Below are positions 18,024 to 25,976 of a stretch of DNA of 52,312 nucleotides, piece after piece. The DNA comes from a candidate division TA06 bacterium (GTDB lineage: Bacteria; Hydrothermota; DG-26; E44-bin18). The notes under the pieces were generated by a model. The model was not told where the DNA came from, did not search any database, and worked only from the letters and a program-made list of their open reading frames with translations. Made by a program: the position numbers and the translations under genes. Every line of letters starts with the position of its first letter. Position 1 is the stretch's first letter. The stretch lies in the NCBI GenBank assembly GCA_004376575.1, contig SOJN01000049.1:1-52312 (forward strand). Direction: 5' to 3'.

Positions 18024-19448
18024 ATGGAGCAAAGGAAGACGAAGGAGATAAAGAGAATCGTCGGAATCGAACCCGGATCTCCCGGACTCCATATTTTCAG
18101 CAAGTTTCGTCTGCCTCGTCTGGGCCTGCCTTTACTTGGTAAGATTCTCACTCTTGAAGGCTATGAGGTCAGGATCTATTGCCAGGACGTGAGCAGAATC
18201 GACTGGGATGATGTCTGGCGTGCTGATCTGGTCCTCATCTCGAGCATCACCAGTACTGCTCCAGAGGCGTACAAAATTGCTGAAGACCTAAGGAATCGGG
18301 ATATCCCAGTGGTACTCGGTGGCTCCCATGTCACTTTCAAGCCTGAAGAGGCGCTGGAGTTTGCTGACTATGTCGTTCGAGGAGAAGGAGAACAGACAAT
18401 TGTTGAGCTTGTAAGATGGCTGAGAGACGGTGACCACAGCAACCTTTCTGACATTAAGGGGCTGTCCTTTCGGATGGACGGCAAATTCCATCACAATCTT
18501 TCTCGTCCACTCTTACAGGATCTCGATTCACTTCCTTATCCCGATCTATCTCTGATTCAAGGATTTGACAAGACCGGGGTCGTACCGATGATCACCTCCA
18601 GAGGCTGCCCCTTCGACTGCACTTTCTGCTCGGTCACAAAGATGTTTGGCAGGCGATTCAGGTTCTGCAGTGGCACGAAAGTGATTGATGAGATCGAGAA
18701 CCTCCGTCAGGAGTTCCCCGGTAAGCCCTTCTTCTTCTACGATGACAATTTCACGGCAAGCCCTCATAGGACCAGGCTACTGCTCAGAGAGATCCTGAGA
18801 AGGCGGATACCCCTTCAATGGGCAGCTCAGACGAGGGCGGATGTGGCCAAGGACGAAGGACTCATAGCTCTTATGAAACAGGCAGGCTGTCATCGTCTCT
18901 TCATCGGACTTGAGTCAACCAATCCTGAGACCCTCAAGGCTTACAAGAAGAACCAGACAGTTGAAGAGATTGAAGAGTGTCTTGAGGTTCTCCATAAACA
19001 TGACATCAGTGTGCACGGGATGTTCGTTCTAGGAGGGGATGACGACGACCTCGCTACTATTAGCAGTACAGTGAGATTTGCTTTAAGGAAGAAGATTGGC
19101 ACCGTTCAATTCATCATCCTCACGCCTCTTCCTGGTACAGACTTCTATCGAGAGATGGTTTCACAAGGAAGACTTATTAATGAAGAATGGAGCGAATATG
19201 ACGGACATCATGTGAAATTTATACCTCGGAAGATTTCCGCGTGGAGATTGCAGGCCGCGACAATGCCAGGCGCCATGGTCAGATTCTACTCCCTCTGGCA
19301 ATGCCTTAGGCTCTTGCTGAAAGGCGAGAGGAGCTTTCTGGCAAGGATTTATGGCCGCTGGTACCTCTGGATATGGAGACGACACAATCACCGCTTTCTG
19401 GGCAGTTTGAGAAGATCTTCCCGTTCTAAAACATCCAGGACGCTCTGA
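18024..19448 (+). CDS. B12-binding-domain radical SAM protein
   Basis: A 474-residue enzyme. The cobalamin-binding domain covers about residues 10-150 (LISSITSTAPEAYKIAEDL, VVLGGSHVTFKPEEA). Radical SAM ligands are Cys195, Cys199 and Cys202 (RGCPFDCTFC), followed by FFYDDNFTAS, LFIGLES, MFVLGGDDDD and LTPLPGTDFY. The basic C-terminus (KTSRTL, with RRSSRSK) may lie at the membrane. The ATG at 18024 has GGAG 8 bp upstream; the frame is open back to 17841 but that part overlaps the promoter. It is paralogous to the 10840-12147 enzyme. Likely a methylase or other C-C bond enzyme; the substrate is unknown. Confidence 0.85.
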   Translation: MEQRKTKEIKRIVGIEPGSPGLHIFSKFRLPRLGLPLLGKILTLEGYEVRIYCQDVSRIDWDDVWRADLVLISSITSTAPEAYKIAEDLRNRDIPVVLGGSHVTFKPEEALEFADYVVRGEGEQTIVELVRWLRDGDHSNLSDIKGLSFRMDGKFHHNLSRPLLQDLDSLPYPDLSLIQGFDKTGVVPMITSRGCPFDCTFCSVTKMFGRRFRFCSGTKVIDEIENLRQEFPGKPFFFYDDNFTASPHRTRLLLREILRRRIPLQWAAQTRADVAKDEGLIALMKQAGCHRLFIGLESTNPETLKAYKKNQTVEEIEECLEVLHKHDISVHGMFVLGGDDDDLATISSTVRFALRKKIGTVQFIILTPLPGTDFYREMVSQGRLINEEWSEYDGHHVKFIPRKISAWRLQAATMPGAMVRFYSLWQCLRLLLKGERSFLARIYGRWYLWIWRRHNHRFLGSLRRSSRSKTSRTL

Positions 19449-19580
19449 CTTGGATGCTGTGTACAGATTTATCTTGACTCACTGTCAATGAGAAAAAAAT
19501 GTGAACGCAACAGGTTGGATCCATTCTTACGGTAGGGCTGCCCTCGTAGGATCACCGATTGGGAGAGGAGAGCTGACAGA

Positions 19581-19889
19581 ATGTCAGACAGAGCTAAGAT
19601 GGAACTATTTGTTGGGATCAAGGTCACTGCTGCCCTAGAACGGCACCTCGACGAACTGAACAGCAGCTACGCCTACCTTGTTGCCGGAAAGGACGAACAA
19701 AGCTTGCGGAGAATCACGATCAATGACGCTGAGATATTGGGCAGATCTGTGGAACAAGCGACCACGGTCGGATCTCTGAGCGACATAGTGAAAAATCTGA
19801 AGAGTATATTGTCAAAATTTGTCCCCCAATATCCCCTTAAGGATTCTGAAATCAGAATCTATGCCAGAGGTCCGAAAGAATCCTTCTGA
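19581..19889 (+). CDS. Small hypothetical protein
   Basis: A 102-residue protein that I do not recognise. It has a good GGAGAGGAGAG ribosome site and normal codon use, so it is probably real. It lacks a signal peptide, membrane helix or cysteine. Predicted composition is alpha-helical (AALERHLDELNSSYAYL, VGSLSDIVKNLKSILSKFV), ending in a short basic beta-like segment (SEIRIYARG). It stands alone between the radical SAM gene and a repeat-rich spacer. No function is proposed. Confidence 0.6.
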   Translation: MSDRAKMELFVGIKVTAALERHLDELNSSYAYLVAGKDEQSLRRITINDAEILGRSVEQATTVGSLSDIVKNLKSILSKFVPQYPLKDSEIRIYARGPKESF

Positions 19890-20160
19890 AACATTCCTGG
19901 AATGTATTTGGATTCAAACCCCTGTAACCACAGATCATCACTGGAACTGGCTGTACGCTATACGCAAAGAAAGCTGGAGATAACGAAATTCCTTCCCCTG
20001 CATCACCCGACACCCGAAACTGCGAAATTCCCATCACCCATACCCTGCCCCTTCGAAATTCGTAGTCTCCATCTTCGAAGGTTGCGAGACGGGTTGAGTG
20101 GAATTTCCTAATCTGGTGTTCTTCGTTTCGATTTTCGGCTCTGGGATTTCGCAATTTCGG

Positions 20161-20272
20161 AACCACAGATTTCACAGATTAACACAAGATTATCTTTCTG
20201 GTTTGGGTTTAGCCATGAGAATACGGTTTGAATCCGTGTCAATCTCGTGTAATCTCGTGGTTAGGGGTTTTA
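20161..20272. repeat. MITE-like inverted-repeat element, copy 2
   Basis: A roughly 112-bp element. Its left end (AACCACAGATTTCACAGATT, continuing to about 20191) and right end (AATCTCGTGTAATCTCGTGG and the following TT) are inverted copies of each other over about 31 bp with a few mismatches. Transcribed, it would fold into one long hairpin. A close copy lies 240 bp away at 20408-20510. Confidence 0.8.
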
Positions 20273-20304
20273 TTTTCCCAATTTCGCAATACAGAAAGAG
20301 AAAT

Positions 20305-20356
20305 GTCATTGCGAGACTCGCGGAGCGAGTCGAAGCAATCTGACTCAAGCAGATCC
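20305..20356. repeat. ATTGCGAG-type dispersed repeat, copy 1
   Basis: GTCATTGCGAG, then a perfect 7-bp hairpin GACTCGC-GGA-GCGAGTC, then GAAGCAATCT and CAAGCAGATCC. The second copy is at 24760-24809. Repeats of this form are common in many bacterial genomes. Confidence 0.8.
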
Positions 20357-20407
20357 TTCGACTCCCAGAATCCTGTGGCTTCAGGGGTTTCAATTTCGCA
20401 ATTTCGG

Positions 20408-20510
20408 AACCACAGATTTCACAGATTAACACAAGATTATTTTTCTGGTTTGGGTTAGCCATGAGAATACGGTTTGAATCCGTGTCAATCTCGTGTAATC
20501 TCGTGGTTTC
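20408..20510. repeat. MITE-like inverted-repeat element, copy 3
   Basis: Nearly identical to 20161-20272 (AACCACAGATTTCACAGATT on the left, AATCTCGTGTAATCTCGTGG on the right), with small differences in the middle. Confidence 0.8.
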
Positions 20511-20605
20511 AGGTCTCAATTTCGTAATTTCGGCGGGGGTGTGACGGCTGGGGCCGGGAATTTCGCATTTTCGTGTTTTGTGTCTGCATTTTCGTGTTCT
20601 TGGTT

Positions 20606-21493
20606 CTATTTCCTGGCGAGATTTTTCCTGCGCTGGTATGCGAAACTCTCGTCGCGAGTGAATTTCCCGTGACTTAGGTCTCTTTTTAGAACTGTTCCAA
20701 GTGTCGATAGGACCACTTCGTGAAACTCTTCGTGCGTTACGGTCTTCCCAGTCTCCTCTTTGATTGACGTGATAGGCTCAATGATCCTATCCCTTATCTC
20801 GGCTGGTACCCAGATAACTTCCAAAAAATCATCTATGTCCAGTCTATCAATGAACAAATTGAGCGTAACAACGTAATCGTTTTCAGTCTCCTGAACCACA
20901 ATTCCACCGAGTCGCTTGCCATCAACTCTTACGCTGCCACGATGCTTGTACCAGGCGTTCGCAACCCCAAGTTCTCTCACAATCTGCATTAATATGTGGC
21001 CCATTTTCTGATAGATTTCGTCTGCATCTTCGAAATTACACTTGTCGAGCACCAAATGCACAAGCTTGCAGCAGGGATCAGCGAACACCAAATCGTGCTC
21101 ACCTACTGATATGATGTGTTTCAAATTTGTCTCGTGCAGGATTTCTTGAATAGCAGGAACATAATTGCTCAGCGTGACAACAGTCTCAGCGCCAGAATCG
21201 CGCAGAACATGTAGGATTTCACCAGCTTTGTAAAGAGTATTTATTGGCACGGCTATTGCACCGAGTTTCTGTATTGCAAAAAACGCATACACAAATTCGG
21301 GGATATTAGGTAACATAATCCCAACTTTTGCACCTTGCGTTATCCCAAGTGACTTGAGCCCATTCGCCAGTCGATTTGATTCCTTATCGAGTTTCCTGTA
21401 AGTTATCTCCTTTTCGTCAAAAATCAACGCAACTCGCTTTCCAAATCTCTTGATCGTGTTTTCAAGAATACTCTGGAGGATCCCTTCAGACAC
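20606..21493 (-). CDS. Chimeric ORF: acyl-CoA synthetase N-terminal part joined to lipoate-protein ligase C-terminal part
   Basis: About 295 residues from a GTG at 21493 that has AAGGAG 9 bp upstream; a TTG at 21514 would add seven residues. The first about 133 residues are the N-terminal part of an AMP-dependent acyl-CoA synthetase (ITYRKLDKESNRLANGLKSL, KVGIMLPNIPEFVYAFFAIQ, AIAVPINTLY). At about nucleotide 21094 the sequence becomes the C-terminal two thirds of a lipoate-protein ligase A type enzyme (DLVFADPCCKLVH, VDGKRLGGIVVQ with the lysine expected at the lipoyl-AMP site, then a helical tail). The complementary halves are in the upstream ORF 21486-22883, whose stop this start overlaps by 8 bp. 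Each half alone would be non-functional; they may assemble or be dead. Confidence 0.7.
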   Translation of the reverse strand: MSEGILQSILENTIKRFGKRVALIFDEKEITYRKLDKESNRLANGLKSLGITQGAKVGIMLPNIPEFVYAFFAIQKLGAIAVPINTLYKAGEILHVLRDSGAETVVTLSNYVPAIQEILHETNLKHIISVGEHDLVFADPCCKLVHLVLDKCNFEDADEIYQKMGHILMQIVRELGVANAWYKHRGSVRVDGKRLGGIVVQETENDYVVTLNLFIDRLDIDDFLEVIWVPAEIRDRIIEPITSIKEETGKTVTHEEFHEVVLSTLGTVLKRDLSHGKFTRDESFAYQRRKNLARK

Positions 21494-22883
21494 TTTCGTA
21501 TGGCTCCTTTTCAATTACTCTTTCGTCCCGGTAACTCGGGTGCAACTCCTTTTTTGACACTTTACCGGTTAAACTTTTTGGCAATCTCTCTCGAAACTCG
21601 ATCGACTTGGGGACTTTGAACGGTGCAAGTCGTTCTCGACAGAAGCCTAGCAATTCTTTTTCGGTAACATCGTTGCCGACTACAAATGCTTTGATCAGTT
21701 CGCGTTCGTCTTTCTGGATCCCAATGACCGCAGCTTCCTCGACCTTGGGGTGTTCGCTCAGAGTCTCCTCTATTTCCCTTGGTGAAATGTTCTCGCCACC
21801 AAGGATGATGATGTCCTTCTTTCTTTCGGTGATATAGAAATAACCTTCCTCATCCTTGTATCCCAGGTCGCCCGTATAGAAGAAGCCTCCTTTAATTGCA
21901 TTCTGGGTCTCCTCTTCCAGATTGTGATAACCTTTTGTCACAGTTGGACTCTTTATTATGATCTCACCGATTTCACCAGGTGGTAACTGATTGCCCTTCT
22001 CGTCGATAACTCTCATCTCCACCTGAGAAAGCGGCGTACCAACTGATCCCGGTTTCGGTTTTTGCCCCGGATTGAGTGCGACTGCCGAAGCAGTTTCAGT
22101 AAGCCCATAGCCTTCGATCAACTTCGTGCCGAGTGTGGTTTCAAACTGCCTTATTAGTTGCTTTGGAAACGGTGCACCTCCTGAAACACAATACCGCAGT
22201 GTTCTCGGCAATTGCACTTTCACAAGCTCACAGAATTTCAAAAGATGCACAAACATAGTAGGTATGGCGAGTAAAATGGTTGCCTTGATCCGCTTTATCG
22301 CGTTATAAAGATTTTTTGGAGTGTAACGGGACATAAGGATCACAGTGGCACCTCGTTCGACACCTGTTATGAGAACATTTGTTAGTCCAAATACATGGAA
22401 AAAGGGCAAAACACCAACGATAACATCGGTTTCGTTCACGTCTATGCGTGCCTTTGTAAGACTTGACCCGCTCACAAAGTTTTGATGAGTGAGTAATACT
22501 CCCTTAGGGCGAGCGGTTGTACCAGAGGTGTAAAGTATACATGCGGTATCGTCAGAATTGCTCCGGTGCGAACGAAACTTCTCACTGGACCTTGACACCA
22601 ATTCCTTATAAGGGATGGTATCTATCAAACTAGCACCACCTCTGCCTGCACGTGGCTTTATCGCCACATTCATGTTTTCTTCTCTTGCCTTATCAAGATC
22701 TATCTTCACATCCGCACCAGCAAGGATACCCTTGCGGGTGATACTTTGTATTATGACCGTATCCTCAACCCCAGTAGTCATAAGAAACGGACTTACAATC
22801 CTCGATTCAGCAACTGCGCTCGGCAGCGCAAACAAGTCACCTACATCAGTCTCTGGTGCATCAATAACACGTAACTTTTTCAT
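21486..22883 (-). CDS. Chimeric ORF: lipoate-protein ligase N-terminal part joined to acyl-CoA synthetase C-terminal part
   Basis: A 465-residue protein. Residues 1-88 match the start of a biotin/lipoate A/B ligase (LRVIDAPETDVGDLFALPSA, VAIKPRAGRGGASLID, equivalent to the RRxxGGGAVxHD signature). From residue 89 it is the rest of an AMP-forming acyl-CoA synthetase: P-loop YTSGTTARPKGV, GYGLTETASA, YTGDLGYKDEEGYFYITERK, KDIIILGGENISPREIE and LPKSLTGKVSKKEL with the catalytic lysine. Combined lengths (88+162 and 133+377) equal one complete LplA (about 250) and one complete synthetase (about 510). It follows the symporter by 6 bp. Confidence 0.75.
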   Translation of the reverse strand: MKKLRVIDAPETDVGDLFALPSAVAESRIVSPFLMTTGVEDTVIIQSITRKGILAGADVKIDLDKAREENMNVAIKPRAGRGGASLIDTIPYKELVSRSSEKFRSHRSNSDDTACILYTSGTTARPKGVLLTHQNFVSGSSLTKARIDVNETDVIVGVLPFFHVFGLTNVLITGVERGATVILMSRYTPKNLYNAIKRIKATILLAIPTMFVHLLKFCELVKVQLPRTLRYCVSGGAPFPKQLIRQFETTLGTKLIEGYGLTETASAVALNPGQKPKPGSVGTPLSQVEMRVIDEKGNQLPPGEIGEIIIKSPTVTKGYHNLEEETQNAIKGGFFYTGDLGYKDEEGYFYITERKKDIIILGGENISPREIEETLSEHPKVEEAAVIGIQKDERELIKAFVVGNDVTEKELLGFCRERLAPFKVPKSIEFRERLPKSLTGKVSKKELHPSYRDERVIEKEPYESV

Positions 22884-22889
22884 GGAATG

Positions 22890-24404
22890 TCACGCCTGTT
22901 CAAGGTATTCGTCTACCTCATCGTAGAATCTGCGGATGGTTTCACTGTCTGGTCGCGGCGTCAACAGACTCACCACTACGAAGAGTATTATGTTTAGAGC
23001 CAAAGCTGGTATTAGTGGATTTTCAAGATGAAATACGATTGGGGGATAAAAATAGCCCGCGACAAGATAAGCAGTGCCACCGATTATACCGCACAGTGCA
23101 CCCTGTCTTGTGCTTCTTCGCCAAAGTATAGAACCGACAAGTAGGGTGGCCCATTGTGCAAACCCTGGCACCGCTATCTTTGTAAGGTAGAGTGCAAGCG
23201 CCATACGATAGTGAAGTGCGACGACAAGCGCAAGAAGGATTAATCCAATAACAGCAAGCTTGGTTACAAACACCATCTGCTCTGGCCGCATCTTCTTCCC
23301 TAGCCCCCCGTAAATTATGTCGCGCGAAACGAATATGGCAGATGTCATAACCTGCATAGCAGCGGTGGAGACAGCAGCGGCGATCACACCAATTAATACG
23401 AATCCTGCAAACCAGCCCGGCAAATACTGTGTTATGATGGTCTGCACGACGTTGTCTGCTTCAAGACCCAGCATGGGCGGGACGAGTGTCCCCTCCATGT
23501 GCGATATAGCAGGGGCGACAATCCCACCCCATAAAAACGGAATCGTGTAAAAACCCACCCCGCCAACGACAAGTGCAAGAAGAGGCACCCATTTGAATAC
23601 TGATTTGTCCTGCGCAGTCAGAGTGGCCATAACCACATGCGGCCACGCAAACCCCATAAGTCCAACGATAAATGCCCCGCCTATAATGAAAGGCCGAAAA
23701 TAGCCCTGGGGACCAGGTGCGACATATAATGCAGGAAAATTGGATTCGACAACATTCACCGCCTCTCGCAACCCCCCGGGAAAAACTCTATTTATCACCC
23801 ACACCAGAGACCCGAGGAAAGCAACCGTGTAGATCGTACCAAGCAGAACATTCACCCACGCCGTTGTGCGCATGCCGCCAAGGAATACTATTATAATCAA
23901 AAGCACCGTGGTATAGACTATGCCAAAAATGGGGCTTATTCCGGTGAGTGCTTTGAAACCAAGTCCTACTCCAAGTGGCTGGATGCCGATGTAAGGTATG
24001 ATAAACGCAAGCATGATCAAAGAAATGATAATCCGCAACGCGCGAGAATTGTAACGCTCAGCTACTATTTCAATTGGTGAAAGGAAATTGTTCAGCCGCG
24101 CCACTGCCCACAACCTTGGACCCAGGAACATATACAGGCAAGCAAAGCTGACTACGGCGCCCCAGATGAAATACACATAAAATACACCGTGTTGATACAG
24201 AAAGCCCGGATAGCCGTAAAAGGTCCACGCGCTTGAGATGGCAAACAATACAAAGAAAAACATGACCGTTACGCCAATCCCACGTGACGCAAGCATATAA
24301 TCCTCGGGCGTCTTGGCCGAAACCTTGTAGCCAAATATCGAAAGAAGCAGGATCAGCAGACCGAAAATCGATATGATGATTACTGTGATCATCTGTAAGG
24401 CCAA
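22890..24404 (-). CDS. Sodium:solute symporter (SSS family)
   Basis: A 504-residue integral membrane protein with about 13 hydrophobic helices, beginning MALQMITVIIISIFGLLILL. Family features are the early DYMLASRGIGV segment, FLSPIEIVAERYNSRALRII, a GMRTTAWVNVLLG loop and AAAVSTAAMQVMTSAIFVSR (helix bearing the sodium-site serines). The substrate is unknown; linkage to an acyl-CoA synthetase and lipoate ligase suggests a carboxylate, which is inference. It overlaps the small membrane protein upstream by 16 bp, as is usual for symporters with a small accessory subunit. Confidence 0.85.
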   Translation of the reverse strand: MALQMITVIIISIFGLLILLLSIFGYKVSAKTPEDYMLASRGIGVTVMFFFVLFAISSAWTFYGYPGFLYQHGVFYVYFIWGAVVSFACLYMFLGPRLWAVARLNNFLSPIEIVAERYNSRALRIIISLIMLAFIIPYIGIQPLGVGLGFKALTGISPIFGIVYTTVLLIIIVFLGGMRTTAWVNVLLGTIYTVAFLGSLVWVINRVFPGGLREAVNVVESNFPALYVAPGPQGYFRPFIIGGAFIVGLMGFAWPHVVMATLTAQDKSVFKWVPLLALVVGGVGFYTIPFLWGGIVAPAISHMEGTLVPPMLGLEADNVVQTIITQYLPGWFAGFVLIGVIAAAVSTAAMQVMTSAIFVSRDIIYGGLGKKMRPEQMVFVTKLAVIGLILLALVVALHYRMALALYLTKIAVPGFAQWATLLVGSILWRRSTRQGALCGIIGGTAYLVAGYFYPPIVFHLENPLIPALALNIILFVVVSLLTPRPDSETIRRFYDEVDEYLEQA

Positions 24405-24601
24405 TATTTAAAGGCGTATATTAGGTGTGCAACAGCCAAGATGGTAAGAAGGCAAATCCCGGCAAAGAAGGGTAAAGGCAATATCCCAAACACCAGTATC
24501 TTCCGATCAAAGTAGCGAACAATGTATAACATACCAATGATGCCCAGAAGGAGCACAAGAAGATATGCCTTGCCCGGTTTATGCTTAATTATCTCACGCA
24601 T
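24389..24601 (-). CDS. Small membrane protein associated with the symporter
   Basis: A 70-residue protein with two hydrophobic helices (AYLLVLLLGIIGMLYIV and FGILPLPFFAGICLLTILAV). Such small two-helix proteins, in the DUF3311/DUF997-like group, commonly precede SSS transporters and are thought to be accessory subunits. It overlaps the symporter gene by 16 bp and begins the operon. No strong ribosome site is visible. A promoter is at 24633-24661. Confidence 0.65.
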   Translation of the reverse strand: MREIIKHKPGKAYLLVLLLGIIGMLYIVRYFDRKILVFGILPLPFFAGICLLTILAVAHLIYAFKYWPYR

Positions 24602-24632
24602 GACTTTATTCGATCAAACAAACCTCAATCTT

Positions 24633-24661
24633 ATTGTAATTGATTTCCCCATCGTATTCAA
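24633..24661 (-). promoter_or_regulatory. Promoter of the symporter / chimeric-ligase operon
   Basis: Minus strand TTGAAT (24661-24656), 17-bp spacer, TACAAT (24638-24633), about 32 bp before the first start codon. Confidence 0.6.
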
Positions 24662-25046
24662 GCTTATTCAGGAACCCCCACTTCACTTTGGATCAGTTCT
24701 GCGCTGGCAGTGCCGAAGCACACTCCTCCTGGCCATCCACCAAATGAAAGAGAAAAAGTGTCATTGCGGGCGAACGAAGTGAGCGAAGCAATCTGGCACA
24801 AGCAGATCCGGAGTTCATCCTGCCTATCGACAGACTGGGTCTTTTTCAGCTGGCCCTATTTCGTTTTCTATTTTCGTGTTCATGGATCTGTGTGGGGCAG
24901 AGCCGATTGCGAACTACAAACTCCGAATTACGAAGGACGAGTTGGCGCGTAAGTCTTTGTGTCAAAAGCAGTAACGCATAGAGGGGAAGTTCTGTGCCTT
25001 GCCCAAAAGAATCAGAAAAAAAATGATAGTTGTTTCTATTTTACTC
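24662..25046. other. Intergenic region
   Basis: No gene. It contains the ATTGCGAG-type repeat at 24760-24809, a CTATTTTCGTGTTCATGG fragment near 24860, and a CGAATTACGAAGGACGAG fragment near 24923. The base composition shifts to AT-rich after about 25010, before the promoter of the Fur-family gene. Confidence 0.5.
24760..24809. repeat. ATTGCGAG-type dispersed repeat, copy 2
   Basis: GTCATTGCGGG, a variable middle (CGAACGAAGTGAGC), then GAAGCAATCT and CAAGCAGATCC, colinear with 20305-20356. Confidence 0.75.
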
Positions 25047-25075
25047 TTGACAAATTATGGTTATAATATTATAAT
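25047..25075 (+). promoter_or_regulatory. Consensus promoter with an overlapping PerR-box-like palindrome
   Basis: TTGACA (25047-25052), 17-bp spacer, TATAAT (25070-25075): a perfect consensus promoter. The perfect palindrome TTATAAT-ATTATAA at 25061-25074 covers the spacer end and the -10 box, and resembles the PerR box (TTATAAT-N-ATTATAA) without the central base. A bound repressor would block polymerase. The first gene downstream is a PerR-like regulator, so autoregulation is likely. Confidence 0.75.
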
Positions 25076-25113
25076 AATACTAGAATAAGAATGCTTACAG
25101 GAATGGAGCTCTA

Positions 25114-25557
25114 ATGAAAGACATAATTGAGCGGTTGAGGGAGAAAGGCGTGACGCTGACGCCTCAAAGACTGGCAGTAGTAGAATTCCTTACAAAGAAC
25201 GCTTCTCACCCAACAGTGGACGACATTCACAAAGCAATCCAGAGAAAGTATCCCACCATGTCGATGGCGACAGTATATTCCACGCTGGAACTGCTGAAGG
25301 AACATGGAGAAATACAGGAGCTTTCCATAAGGAAAAGGGGCAAAGCTTGTTTCGATCCCAGTCCAAAGCTTCACCATCATCTGCTTTGCCAGAAGTGTGA
25401 CAAGGTTGTGGACATTGAGTTTGAATGTCCGGATGATTGTCCAATTATCGAGGAGAAAGAGATAGGCGGATGCAGGGTCGAGGAAGTGCAAGCATATCTT
25501 TATGGATTGTGTCCCGATTGTTCAAAGATGGAGGATAATGTAAATGACAAGCCTTAA
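25114..25557 (+). CDS. perR: Fur-family regulator, PerR-like
   Basis: A 147-residue metal-dependent repressor. The N-terminal winged helix contains [13 protein letters not shown] and the recognition helix [12 protein letters not shown]. His39 (DDIHK), Asp81 (CFDPSP) and His87-89 (LHHHLLC) are candidates for the regulatory metal site, and two cysteine pairs (Cys92/95 in CQKC; Cys133/136 in CPDC) form the structural zinc site. Asp81 is the residue type that favours peroxide sensing (PerR) over iron sensing. The target set inferred from position is the Fe-S/sulfur-transfer/superoxide reductase genes that follow. A GGAG ribosome site precedes the ATG. Confidence 0.8.
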   Translation: MKDIIERLREKGVTLTPQRLAVVEFLTKNASHPTVDDIHKAIQRKYPTMSMATVYSTLELLKEHGEIQELSIRKRGKACFDPSPKLHHHLLCQKCDKVVDIEFECPDDCPIIEEKEIGGCRVEEVQAYLYGLCPDCSKMEDNVNDKP

Positions 25558-25681
25558 GGGAGAGACACAAGTACAAGCGACCAAGATACGGAGGAATATC
25601 GTCCATATTGACGAGGAAAAATGTGATGGATGTGGTCTGTTGCGTGCAGTTATACTTGGGATCAAGGGAAATAAGAAATGA
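25544..25681 (+). pseudogene. Frameshifted ferredoxin N-terminal remnant
   Basis: An open frame of 45 codons starting inside the end of the Fur-family gene reads [16 protein letters not shown], the opening of a bacterial-type 4Fe-4S ferredoxin domain, and then loses the family. Shifting one base after the GGTCTG codons gives CVQLYLGS, restoring the third cysteine, but then no further cysteines follow. The rest of the domain is absent before the NifU-like gene at 25716. It appears to be the remains of a deleted, frameshifted gene. Confidence 0.55.
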
Positions 25682-25715
25682 GCCGCAAGAGCTCACAATC
25701 AGAAGGAGGGTCAAG

Positions 25716-25937
25716 ATGAAGGAGAGAGTTGAAGCTGCCCTGAACAAGATCAGACCATCGTTACAAGCAGACGGTGGCAATGTGGAGTTGGTGGAGGTCA
25801 CTTCTGATGGCGTGGTGAAGGTGAGGTTAACAGGAGCTTGTGGAGGATGTCCCATGAGTCAGATGACATTAAAGACGGGCATAGAAAGACTGTTGAAAGA
25901 AGAAGTGCCAGAGGTGGTAGAAGTCATTGCCGTATGA
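25716..25937 (+). CDS. nfuA: NifU C-terminal-domain (Nfu-like) Fe-S scaffold
   Basis: A 73-residue Nfu domain that binds or transfers an Fe-S cluster at its CxxC pair, Cys42 and Cys45 ([14 protein letters not shown]). The sequence from [18 protein letters not shown] to the end matches the NifU_C family almost without gaps. The ATG at 25716 has an AGGAGGG ribosome site; the open frame continues upstream to 25608 only through the decayed ferredoxin. It heads a series of sulfur-transfer and Fe-S assembly genes. Confidence 0.85.
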   Translation: MKERVEAALNKIRPSLQADGGNVELVEVTSDGVVKVRLTGACGGCPMSQMTLKTGIERLLKEEVPEVVEVIAV

Positions 25938-25976
25938 ACATACCACGGAGTAAGACAAGTAACGGGAGCATTGACT

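Larger units (their letters stand above)
19890..20605. other. Repeat-rich intergenic region
   Basis: No coding sequence. It holds two copies of the MITE-like inverted-repeat element, one ATTGCGAG-type repeat, GCTATACGC fragments near 19955, and several AATTTCG(C/T)AATTTCGG stretches. Short open frames here cross the repeats and are chance. Confidence 0.6.
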
